A DNA stretch of 24,400 nt from Chara braunii (Eukaryota > Streptophyta > Charophyceae > Charales > Characeae). Below are positions 16,475 to 24,400 of the stretch, in pieces. The DNA is taken from contig BFEA01000073.1 of NCBI GenBank assembly GCA_003427395.1, positions 1,613,774 to 1,638,173 on the forward strand. The letters are read 5' to 3'. Position 1 is the stretch's first letter; each line of letters begins with the position of its first letter. A program made the translations under genes and the position numbers. Below the pieces are notes generated by a model. That model saw only the letters and a program-made list of their open reading frames with translations, was not told the DNA's origin and ran no database searches.

Positions 16475-17310
16475 GCTGCAGCTGGCGGCATACGGGCCAC
16501 GTCCCAGCGTATAATCATCATCTATAGTTGGCGGCTCACTGGCTACGTCCCAGCGTATAATCATCATCTATAGCTCGCAGCACACTGGCCACGTCCCAAT
16601 ATATAATCATCATCTGTAGCTGGCGGCACACTGTCCACGTCCCAGCATATCGTCATCTGTAGCTAGCGGCACACTGTCCACGTCCCAGCATATAATCATC
16701 ATCTGTAGCTGGCGACACACTGTCCACGTCCCAGCATATAATCATCATCTGTAGCTGGCGACACACTGTCCACGTCCCAGCATATAATCATCATCTGTAG
16801 CTGGCGGCACACTGTCCACGTCCCAACATATCGTCATCATCAATTGCAGGCGGCACATTGTCCACGTCCCAGCACATCATCATCATCGGTAGCTGGCGGC
16901 ACACTGTCCACGTCCCAGCATATCATCATCATCAGTGGCTGGCGGCAACACTGTCCACGTCCCAGCATATCGTCTGTAACTGGCGGCAACATTGTCGACG
17001 TCCCAGCATATAATCATCGCCTGTAGCTGGTGGCGACACTGTCCACGTCCCAGCATATCGTCATCATCTGTAGCTGGCGGCAACACTTTCCACGTCCCAG
17101 CCTATCGTCTGTAGCTGGCGGCAACACTGTCCACGTCCCAGCATATAATCAACATCTGTAGCTGATAGCAATACTGTCCACGTCTCAGCATATCGTCATC
17201 ATATGTAGCTGGCGGCAACACTGTCCACGTCCCAGCATATAATTATCGTCTGAAGCTGGCGGCACACTGGCCATATCCCAGCACATAATGATCCCGCGGT
17301 TGGCGGCACT
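16475..17310. repeat. 46-bp minisatellite, about 18 units
   Basis: Unit CATCTGTAGCTGGCGGCACA-CTGTCCACGTCCCAGCATATAATCAT; starts at 16519 and 16565 give 46 bp, with some 3-bp shorter (CATATCGT ending) and longer units. Single diverged CCACGTCCCA / CCACGACCCA remnants continue to about 17360. It lies directly 3' of the integrase stop in element orientation, the 3'-UTR position of the gypsy element. Confidence 0.93.
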
Positions 17311-17373
17311 CTGACCACGTCCCAACCAATGCAAAGGACACTCTGGCCACGACCCAACATGTCCAGGCTGATG

Positions 17374-19026
17374 CTAGACGGCTCTCGGGCCTCGCCCCAT
17401 CATTTTGCCCGAACTCGGAATCAAATCTGCATCTCTAAGTATGAATTTTCGAAGCCGGGAGCCGGATACTATACCGTGGGATTTCGTTCCATCCATCTCT
17501 GCTAGCTCATACGCTTTGCCTTCAACCTCTCTGATGATCCTGAAATGTCCCATCCACCTGGCCTCCAATCTCTTGGTCCACTGCGTCTCGAGAGATGTAT
17601 CATGCAAAAGTACAATATCCCTGACCTGAAGTCGTTCCTTCCTGATGTACCTCTTGCTGTTCCATAGTGTCTGGTCAGATAACCTGCTGTCTGACATCCT
17701 CTTTGTGGACTCGATTATGGTCTCATCCACTTCCTTGATCTGCTTGATCCTCAGCCTCAGCAACTCCTCTGTGGAGTATGACTCTCTCTGTGCCTCATGG
17801 GTCCAAGTCTCAACCAGGTTCTCAATGAGAGAAGTAACATACCGGCCATACCAGAGTGTAACAGGTGTATAACCTGTAGTCCGTTTGACAGTCACATTGT
17901 CAGCATAGACAGCCGCTCTAAAAAAGGATGACCAGCTTCTAGAATCACCTCGGCACCATTTTGATATAGCATCTTGTAGAGTCCTGTGACCTCTTTTCAC
18001 TGGTGCATTAGCCTGAGGATGATATGGTGTCACAAATCTGACCCTAACTTCAAGTCTAAACAAGAGCTTTCTGACCATCTCGTTCTTGAATTCTGATCCC
18101 TGATCAGCCACAAACTCACGTATGAAGGGGTACCTTAGGTAGATTTTCTCGATCCAATCTGCCACTGTTTTTGCGGTTTTCTTACGGATAGTTTTTGCTT
18201 CAACATAACCAGACATATTATCTCTCATATTTAGTATATATTTCATTTTATCCTTACCAAGTGGCATAGTAATTAGATCAAGGTGAACAGTACTACCAGG
18301 CTCAACTAGAACAGTGGGGTATAAGGGTTCAATCACTCTCATAGATAATTTTTTCTGACAGGCTTCACATGACTTACAATATCTCATAACGATATCCCTC
18401 AGACCATCCCAGTGATATAGTCGGGATACTTTATAGTATGTAGCATCAACACCGCTATGACCCCCTACTAGACCGTCATGCAGCGCGGCAATCACCTCTA
18501 GTTGCCTTTCTCTACCATACACCACTCTCAGCGGCGGTAGTCCTTCCTTAGCATCCACAAAAAGGTGACTCCTACGTAGTCTAAAGGTCCTCTTTGTTCT
18601 CTCATGGTAGAACTCGTTCAAGTGATCACTACTCATCACCATACCGATCCTCTTATACTCTCCATCATATTCTTCCGCTCTAAACCTTCCCTCATCATCC
18701 TTACTCTGCTCCATATCTTCTGACCCATCATCTATCTCATTCAATCGACACTCAGCCATTCTTGAACTCTCAGCCAGCTCATGAGCTGCAACAGCGGCCT
18801 GTTCTACCATCCCATACCACCCTTCTTCCTCATCCTCTTGAATCAAGAGGTAGTGGAGGTAGGGATCTTCCTTTTTACCCCAGCAGTCTTCTTTACTGGT
18901 TGCCATGGCTGAGGCCGTATAACAATTGGGAGCAGGAGGTAGCCCTTCATCATCGTCCCCCATAAGGGATTCGTCAACGAAAGGTGCCTCCACAAGAGAT
19001 TCATCATATATTGATCCCCATTCCAC
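17374..19026 (-). pseudogene. integrase, catalytic Glu replaced by Lys
   Basis: The frame is the same as RNase H, separated by one stop (19129-19131). The ORF starts at GTG (19026), which is not a true start; it is the C-terminal part of Pol. After an acidic spacer comes the H2C2 zinc-binding domain (HDGLVGGHSG ... CKSCEACQKK). The core has HLD (Asp at 18277-18279), VADQGSEF (Asp at 18103-18105) and YHPQANAPVKRGHR. The residue 36 positions after the second Asp, where the D,D-35-E signature needs Glu, is Lys (17995-17997). The C-terminal domain has a GPF/Y-like segment (WMGHFRIIREVEGKAYEL) with Pro changed to His. Integrase inserts the cDNA into the host genome; loss of the Glu should abolish catalysis, although this 550-codon frame is otherwise intact. 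Confidence 0.9.
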
Positions 19027-19028
19027 GC

Positions 19029-19410
19029 GGCTTAACCCATCAGCTCGATTCTTATCAGTAGGTACCTTTTCTAATACAAAAGCATACGTCCATATATGAG
19101 CTATCCACCTACTGACCGTAGCATCTACTTACTGATGTCTCTTAACAGCCCCAATTATTGTCGTGGAATCCGTTCTTAGGATGAATCTTCGTCCCATAAT
19201 GTAGTGTCTGAACACCCTGAGACAGTGCAGGATTGCCAGAAACTCTTTCCTAAACTGGATATAGCCTCTCTCAACCGAGTTAAGGGTGCGACTCTCAAAT
19301 CTAAGTGGTCTTTCTTTACCGTTCTCATCTCGCTGCACAAACACTCCTCCTAATGCTATCGGCCCGCCGTCAGCTTCAGTGATGAAGAACCTCTCCCTTT
19401 TATCGTCGAA
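19029..19410 (-). pseudogene. RNase H domain of Pol
   Basis: Reads FFITEADGGPIALGGVFVQ, SVERGYIQFRKEFLAILH, FRHYIMGRRFILRTDS, then after a TAA at 19129-19131 the same frame continues to VPTDKNRADGLSR, the typical end of a Ty3/gypsy RNase H (N-x-ADxLSR). It degrades the RNA strand during reverse transcription. It is in frame with the RT thumb before it and the integrase after it. Confidence 0.85.
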
Positions 19411-20659
19411 GTTGGGTACTCCTAATACGACCCCGCCATCTCTTAACTTATCTTGAAGTGTCCGCGCAACCTTCTCTCTTTGGTTAGACCACCCTAAGTT
19501 AGCTCCTTGTCGCACCATCTCTCTAAGGGGCTCGGCTATCTTGGCAAACCCGGGTATGAAGATCCGCCAGAAGCTGCAGACCTCTAGGAAACTCCTTACT
19601 TCCCCAACCGTTTTTAGAGGCATAGGCCAGTTCAGGAGTTTATCCACTTTCTTCGGATCGGGGCTTCTTCCTTCCAAGAAGCACCTAAAACCCAAGATCG
19701 TTACCTCCCTTTGGAATAGTAGTGATTTCGGCCTGCTGGCCGTTAGGTTGTACCTAGCCAGCCTTTCTAGTACTTTCGCTACTCCCTGCGCATGATCCCA
19801 TACGAACCGCCTAACTCGACCATCCACTAAGGTCTCGTCCTTCTATTTCGGTCCTTTAATCGGATTGTCATCGATGTATGGGAACGTGACCTCTGGGCAT
19901 ATGTCCTCCATGACCTTCAGCATGTCTCGCTGGACGACCGCGACCCCATTCGTCCGCCCTTGAGGCACCACACACATTTGTATGAGGCCTCTAGGTGTGT
20001 GCATGGCGGTCATAGGTCGACTAGTAGGATCTATGGGGAACTGGTCATAGAAGAGTATAAGTCTACTAGGGAGTAAATGCTCCTTCCGACGAAAGACTCG
20101 GCCAATAGATCCGCGTCCGGTAAACTACCCGCATCGTGAACAGTTACCGAATTCAACTTTTGCAAGTTTTGTATCTAGCGCATGCCACTACCCGGCTTCC
20201 AAAAACAAAACCAGTGATTGGCATAAGCACCATCCGCTGGTTCTGCACCGTTAGAGGCGATCTTCTGGTTTATGTACTTCATGACCTCTTTTTCCTCCTT
20301 TTGAGTATATTTCGTGGGTCTATCATTCCAAGGCGTGTGAGGAACGGTCCAAATCTTGATCATGTCAACGTCCAGTCGTCCCCTCTCCTCATCATTAAAG
20401 GAAAATGCACCACTGTACTTCTGACATAATTCACATATGAAATCCCTCTCAGCCGGTAGGAGGAAGTCATCGGCTCCTACCTTCATTATCTTGAACCTCT
20501 CTGGGGTAATCCTTCCCCCTTTTAATGCAGCCTCTCTTAACCCTTTAATTATCTTCCTTTCCTTCTCTAATGCCTCATTATAGTCCTTTTCTATCAAGAC
20601 TGCCACCGGATTCTTCTTAACGCCCTTGCGCTTATACTTCCTCTTGGACCCGGTGGCTA
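19411..20659 (-). pseudogene. reverse transcriptase domain of Pol
   Basis: From the N-terminus: FNDEERGRLD, PHTPWNDRPTKYT, YANHWFCFWKPGSGMR, a TAG stop (20175-20177), then QNLQKLNSVTVHDAG. Next comes IYSLVDLYS (motif A with its Asp), a frameshift near 20053, YDQFPID, TPRGLIQMCVVPQGRTN (motif B), and FPYIDD at 19867-19878 (motif C, catalytic YxDD, intact). A TAG at 19843-19845 follows, then the connection region (TILGFRCFLEGRSPDPKKV). It would make cDNA from element RNA in cytoplasmic particles. The 5' part is separated from the upstream spacer by a MITE at 20668-21006 and a one-base frame change. Confidence 0.9.
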
Positions 20660-20667
20660 TTTTCCTA

Positions 20668-21006
20668 CTACGTTACCGAACGTACACGTACGGGGCCTTT
20701 CCGTACGAAACATATAGATAATATATGTACGGGAACCTGTACGCCCCCGTACGACCCGTACGAAAAAAAAAAAAAAAAAAAAAAAAGTTTATCCAAAAAA
20801 TCCGAAAAAAGTATCTGTGATGTAAAATCCTAAGGCAAGCAACATTTGTTTGAGCACCATCTGCAGATTCTTATTATAATTGGAGAAAAAACATAAAAAA
20901 AATAAAAAAAAATTAAAAAAAGTCGTACGGGCCTTGAGTACGAGTAGCGTACAAGAAATGAGTACAACTTGTACTCGTACGGGGGTGAGTACGAATCGCA
21001 ACGTAG
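20668..21006. mobile_element. 339-bp MITE-like element with 8-bp target duplication
   Basis: The ends are CTACGTT and AACGTAG (20668-20674, 21000-21006), with GTACG-rich subterminal blocks on both sides. The flanks carry TTTTCCTA at 20660-20667 and 21007-21014, an 8-bp target duplication as made by hAT-type transposases. The centre is A-rich with no coding capacity. It interrupts the pol frame of the minus-strand gypsy element and is therefore younger. Superfamily assignment is by target-site length only. Confidence 0.88.
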
Positions 21007-21014
21007 TTTTCCTA

Positions 21015-21342
21015 GAAAAGACCCAGTTACAGAGAAGGTGAGTTGCATCGTGCCAACTTTTGCCGCCCTCACAGCTTCCTTGAATCCTTTCATCTCTCTC
21101 TTATCGCCTAGCTCCTTCTCTTTATCCAAGAGCTTGAGCATCTTCCCGATATCATTTACTCTAATCGTTGTCTTATCGTCTATTATTCCACTCTCTTTCA
21201 ACTTTGCTCGTACTTCCTCAATCAAGTTGTCAGATTCTCCATGCTTAAGAGAATTAACATGTCGCTGATGACGAGGATGATGCCTATCACTTATCACAAA
21301 AACCTGCCCTTGACCAGTGACAGGATCCTGAAGAGAGAGTCA
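21015..21342 (-). pseudogene. protease-RT spacer of Pol
   Basis: In frame with the protease after a single TGA (21340-21342). It reads DPVTGQGQVFVISDRHHPRHQ, then a charged helical stretch (NLIEEVRAKLKESGIIDD ... LDKEKELGDKREMKGFKEA), and ends TGSFLGK at the MITE insertion. A spacer of this kind between protease and RT is common. No catalytic motif is present. Confidence 0.6.
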
Positions 21343-21664
21343 GGCCGCTCCATCATGGCCAAAGAACGCACAGGCCTCCATTCTATGTAGGAAAGGGGCC
21401 CCGAGAATACAGTCATGATCCAAGTTGGGAACCACAAAACTAAGGATCTTGGCCCGTAAAGTTCCAATCCGAATAGGCAAATCATCAATAAAACTTTCCA
21501 AAGGCAGGAATCCGGCTATATTAGAAAGTTGATGATTAGCCTTCTTGTCTATTCCAAGCCCACATGATCTCATTGTGGCCGAGGACATAAGAAACATCTC
21601 GGCCCCGGAGACCACTAGGGCTCTAACTTTCACGTCATTTACGGAGATATCGAGTATCCACACG
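21340..21664 (-). pseudogene. retroviral-type aspartic protease, catalytic Asp replaced by Val
   Basis: Reads LDISVNDVKVRALVVSGAEMFLMS, where related proteases have D-(S/T)-G-A. The codon at 21610-21612 is GTC (Val), so the catalytic Asp is absent. The second conserved feature, hydrophobic-hydrophobic-Gly, is present as DCILGAPFLHRM. It would cleave the Gag-Pol polyprotein as a dimer. A frameshift near 21665 joins it to the Gag-protease linker and a TGA follows at 21340. Confidence 0.8.
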
Positions 21665-23370
21665 ACATGTTACCAAACCTCATCTTCGTACCAGGCGGGG
21701 CTCTTTCCACGTGCTGAGGGAAGAGTCTTAGGCTATTGATTTCTACCTTCCGCCTTTCAACCATCTTTTTGAGTTTTTCTCTAAACTTTGGCACCAAGGC
21801 TACCGCCTCCTTCCAAGATAGGGTGATCTCAGTTTCTTCAAGTAGCTTCTTGACTACCTCATCTATCGAGACACCTTCCTCTTTTTCCCGGCAACATCAT
21901 TTCCTTTCCCTTCCTTCACTAGGTCTTTGGTCCCATCGATCAGTTGGTCTAACTCTCTTTGAGCCTTCTCCTGCTTTTTGTCTTCAACCTCTCTTTGGCT
22001 GATATGGGATATGTTTAAGTTTTGGCTTCCAGGATTGTCATCCCGAACCACTATCTCCGGAGGTAGCATACCGTCAAAGATGACAACATTAACCCTAACC
22101 TTCTTCTTTTTATCCTTAATGGCCTTAGCCTTTTCTAGGATTACCGCTCGCATCCCTCCTTTGACTCGGAAGTCTACCTTGTTCCAATTGGCATCACAGA
22201 TGTGCCCATTGACATTCTTCTTGACAATCCCTTCTTCGAGTTCCTTCTCTAGTGTTGGGCACCGGGTTAGAGTATGACCTTCCTCGTCACAATAATAACA
22301 TCGGAAGGGGTCATCTCTCCTTTGCCAATCTCGGCTCTTATTGTCTTTCTTCCAATCCCGGTCGCGCTTCTTTCCCTATTTCTTCCTTCTTTCCTTTCTT
22401 CTTTGCCTAGCGTCTTTGTCGTCACTACTTTCGCTCTCACTCTCACTCTCTTCCTTTTGTTTCTCCTTCTTTCTTTCTTCCTTACCTTCTTCGGCTCCAA
22501 CAAGTGCTTGAGTCGCTGGGGCAGGAAGGGTTAACTTTTCGAAGCTACCAAGCTTAACAAGAAGACCAAGGATCTCCTCGGCCTTCAAGTTTCCTCCCGT
22601 AGCTGCCTCAACATTTCCTTCTCTTGCACTAGTGATTGCTTTCATCTGTTCCAGGGACCACTTCCGGTTTGACACCGAAGGTAGCTCACGGACCATTTCA
22701 ACTACTTCATCCCATTTCAGAGGGTAATGGGCAGCGCGGCTTACCACACTCTTTCTTTCATCCTCTGCAAAATTAGTTAGCAGAACATGACACTTTTGGG
22801 CCTCATCTAGGAAAGGTACTCTCCGCGCAACCCGCTCAAAATCCTCTAGGAATTGATCGAGGGTTGCATACTTTGAACATCGCACTTCCAACAAATTTTG
22901 CAAGGTTGTTGGGACGTCATACTTCGCATATTCTTTCAGCACCTTTTGTCTAACCTTGACCCATGTTGTCAGTCCTTGTGTCGTTTTTGTCACCGACACC
23001 TTCATCTTTGGTTCAACATAGGCCAGTAGAGCTTTCAACTTCTGCTTGTCCGACCAACTGTGACTCATACCGAAGACATCATAATCTTCAAGGAACTCCC
23101 TAACCTTGGTTCCATCAAAGCAGGGTATGTTCTCTGGGGGTACCTTAGCTCTTGGAAGATCTAGACGAACATTCATAGTGTCCATCCCAGTTTTCATGGC
23201 CTCGATTCGGTTCAACATCTCTCGGAGAACCGCAGTAGTGGTCACTACTTCATCCCCACCGGAGGAACTAGTATGGCTCTGCCGTGCGTTCGTCCCTTTG
23301 ACCATTCTGTCTAGCTTATTGGCTAAACTCCTATTCTCTTTCTGAACTTTTTCTCCCTTCGGATTGCGTT
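21665..23370 (-). pseudogene. gag: gag: capsid region, CCHC zinc knuckle and linker
   Basis: ATG at 23305 (MVKGTNARQSHTSSSGG); the same frame is open upstream to about 23355 as a helical stretch (ENRSLANKLD), so the true start is probably further 5'. The capsid-like core has IPCFDGTKVREFLEDYDVF, LKALLAYVEPKM, WVKVRQKVLKEYAKYD and FLEDFERVARRVPFLDEAQK. A Glu/Ser/Lys-rich tail (KQKEESESESESSDDKD) leads to one TAG (22376-22378), after which the frame continues to CYYCDEEGHTLTRC (22259-22300), a complete C-x2-C-x4-H-x4-C knuckle for RNA binding. A Lys-rich linker follows to the stop at 21863-21865. A shifted frame (VVKKLLEETEITLSWKEAVALV) then connects to the protease. It is clearly a different Gag family from the plus-strand copy at 5728. 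Confidence 0.85.
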
Positions 23371-23754
23371 TAAAATTGGTTCCCAGTTCCTGCCGTCAGT
23401 AAAACTTTCTGGCAAAAGGGGTTCGGAAATCCTATCAAACACAATCGGTGTTAAGTCACTAACTACTCTTATTCCTTTCCTCTCTAATTGTTTCTTTTCT
23501 TGGTCAATTGCATTACTAATCCAGCTTCGAAGAGACTCACAATCTGTCTTTTTCTCCCTCAATGAAGGAACATAGGGTCGGATATCATACTCACCAGTGT
23601 CGAGGAACTTCACTACAAGGATGTATGCCTTTCCGGGGGCATGCCTCTCCTCCAGGGATACACATCGCTCTATCTTATAAGGAAAAGTTCCTCCACTGGT
23701 AAAAGGAACTAGGGCGTCTAGTGCTGCCGTGATTGTCGGGCAGTAACCAGACAT
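23323..23754 (-). pseudogene. N-terminal extension before Gag, unassigned
   Basis: ATG at 23754 (MSGYCPTITAALDALVPF), 143 residues. It contains YKIERCVSLEERHAPGKAYILVVKFLDTGEYDIRPYVPSL and a helical C-terminus (LRSWISNAIDQEKKQLERKG, NWEPILNAIRREK). Near 23355, in an A run, the sense frame moves to the Gag frame, so it was probably fused to Gag originally. I do not recognise the domain. Confidence 0.5.
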
Positions 23755-23764
23755 TGCCTAGTCC

Positions 23765-24244
23765 CTAGTAACCCCCATGATCTTCGATCCGTCTAACATC
23801 ATGTCTCACTATCTCGAGGGGGATATCAGCTTCAGTCACTCTATTTAATTGTCCTCTACTAATGGTCACAGTCACAATTGACATAGAATTTTCCATTCCA
23901 GTATCATTGCCTTGGGCTGCCTCTAGTGCCTTTGGCCAGACTGTCCGCAGGACGCAGGTCTCCTCTCTCGCATGTAGCATCACTCTCCTGCCATCCGAAC
24001 TCTTGCAATCCAGCAGATGCCTAATCTTAGTCTGACCCGTAATTGCTCTAAAAGCAGCCGCTCGCAGAAGCTCAAGGTAGTGATCTACCATGCCAATCTT
24101 GTTGTGCCTACCTAGCCTAGTGTCGCATCCTCTCACAGCCTCGATGACAGTCGCTTGCTGTTCGTCTAGATAGACCTCAAAACAAAAGTTATCTCCATCA
24201 TCAGGAGTGCAGTGTATACACCCATACAAATACGGCTCGTCTGT
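23765..24244 (-). pseudogene. unassigned ORF at the 5' side of the gypsy element
   Basis: The frame is open from the GTACG-rich boundary (about 24244) to a TAG at 23765. There is no ATG near the 5' end; the TTG at 24229 is only a formal start, so the beginning is missing. Features include a Cys-rich start (YGCIHCTPDDGDNFCFEVYLDEQQ) and VIEAVRGCDTRL, LELLRAAAFRAITGQTK, TVTISRGQLNRVTEADIPLEIVRHDVRRIED. It stops 10 nt before the next ORF (23754), which is in another frame. It may be an extra ORF of the element or part of a captured gene. No family is recognised. Confidence 0.45.
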
Positions 24245-24400
24245 ACGGCCGTACGTCCGTACGTACGGGCCCCCCGGTGCCCGTACGGCCTGTACGTACG
24301 GACTTTGGGCCCTCCGTACGTCCTTTCATGGTGGGTGTTGAGGGGGTGGATGGGCTGGGGGGGTGTCGGATGTCAGGGGGTACCTCCCCATCAAAAAAAA
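24240..24400. repeat. GTACG-rich palindromic sequence, then G-rich stretch, cut by window end
   Basis: GTACGGCCGTACGTCCGTACG and similar words fill about 24243-24320, with CCGTACG and CGTACGG in both orientations, then a GGGTGG-rich part and a terminal A run. The style resembles the ends of the MITE at 20668-21006. It may be the first end of another copy inserted into the 5' part of the gypsy element. Confidence 0.6.

Larger units (their letters stand above)
17374..24244 (-). mobile_element. degenerate Ty3/gypsy LTR retrotransposon, minus strand
   Basis: Domain order in the minus direction is N-terminal ORFs, Gag, CCHC knuckle, protease, RT, RNase H, integrase, which is the Ty3/gypsy order (integrase after RNase H). 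Damage visible: in-frame stops at 22376, 21340, 20175, 19843 and 19129; frameshifts near 23355, 21875, 21665, 20660 and 20053; a MITE insertion at 20668-21006; and active-site substitutions in protease and integrase. No LTR was identified: the 5' side runs into a GTACG-rich sequence at about 24240, and the 3' side into a 46-bp satellite. It cannot move by itself. Confidence 0.88.

Noticed and set aside
17405-17872. Plus-strand frames opposite the integrase
   Set aside because: They are shadows of the integrase reading frame on the minus strand.

Overview
This is a eukaryotic, repeat-dominated nuclear scaffold, most likely from a charophyte green alga. My best guess is Chara braunii, because the plus-strand Gag (PIPWWRQFELKL, SGGACQAWLDN, AAQIIVTNLEAKN) matches the Gag family I associate with that genome; this is from memory, with no search run. 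Consensus GT-AG splice sites, abundant microsatellites, decayed Ty3/gypsy elements, small inverted-repeat (MITE-like) elements and a run of N fit a plant or algal assembly. No bacterial-type operon is visible, and I recognise no intact conserved gene.

Layout. 1-3.2 kb: GT, GA and CT microsatellites with strong hairpins, short tandem duplications, and one minus-strand exon (1682-1987) encoding a filamin/GEX2-like Ig repeat. 3.2-7.4 kb: the 5' part of a plus-strand Ty3/gypsy-like element, with a candidate LTR or promoter region, an initiator-tRNA-type primer binding site at 4427 followed by a strong stem-loop, an AT-rich leader carrying a 285-bp MITE, and a gag pseudogene (5728-7370). No pol follows. 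7.8-9.0 kb: two adjacent minus-strand open frames I cannot assign. 9.0-13.1 kb: consecutive, mostly unrelated tandem arrays (units of 46, 41, 31, about 52, 78, 41 and 126 bp) with an assembly gap inside one of them. 13.2-15.1 kb: a 60-bp consensus intron, a TATA-rich promoter and a 168-residue RGG/Pro-rich ORF on the plus strand, and a possible two-exon gene end on the minus strand. 15.1-16.5 kb: no feature supported.

16.5-24.24 kb: one degenerate minus-strand Ty3/gypsy element, read from high to low coordinates: two unassigned N-terminal ORFs, Gag, a CCHC knuckle, protease, RT, RNase H, integrase, then a 46-bp minisatellite in the 3'-UTR position. It is interrupted by a 339-bp MITE with an 8-bp target duplication, and carries stops, frameshifts and two active-site substitutions (protease Asp to Val, integrase Glu to Lys). 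It is therefore non-autonomous. A GTACG-rich palindromic sequence starts at about 24240 and runs off the window.

The strongest points for follow-up are the two MITEs that share an internal core but differ in ends and target-site length, the stem-loop directly after the primer binding site, the unassigned ORFs at 7.8-9.0 kb and 23.3-24.2 kb, and the succession of satellite arrays.
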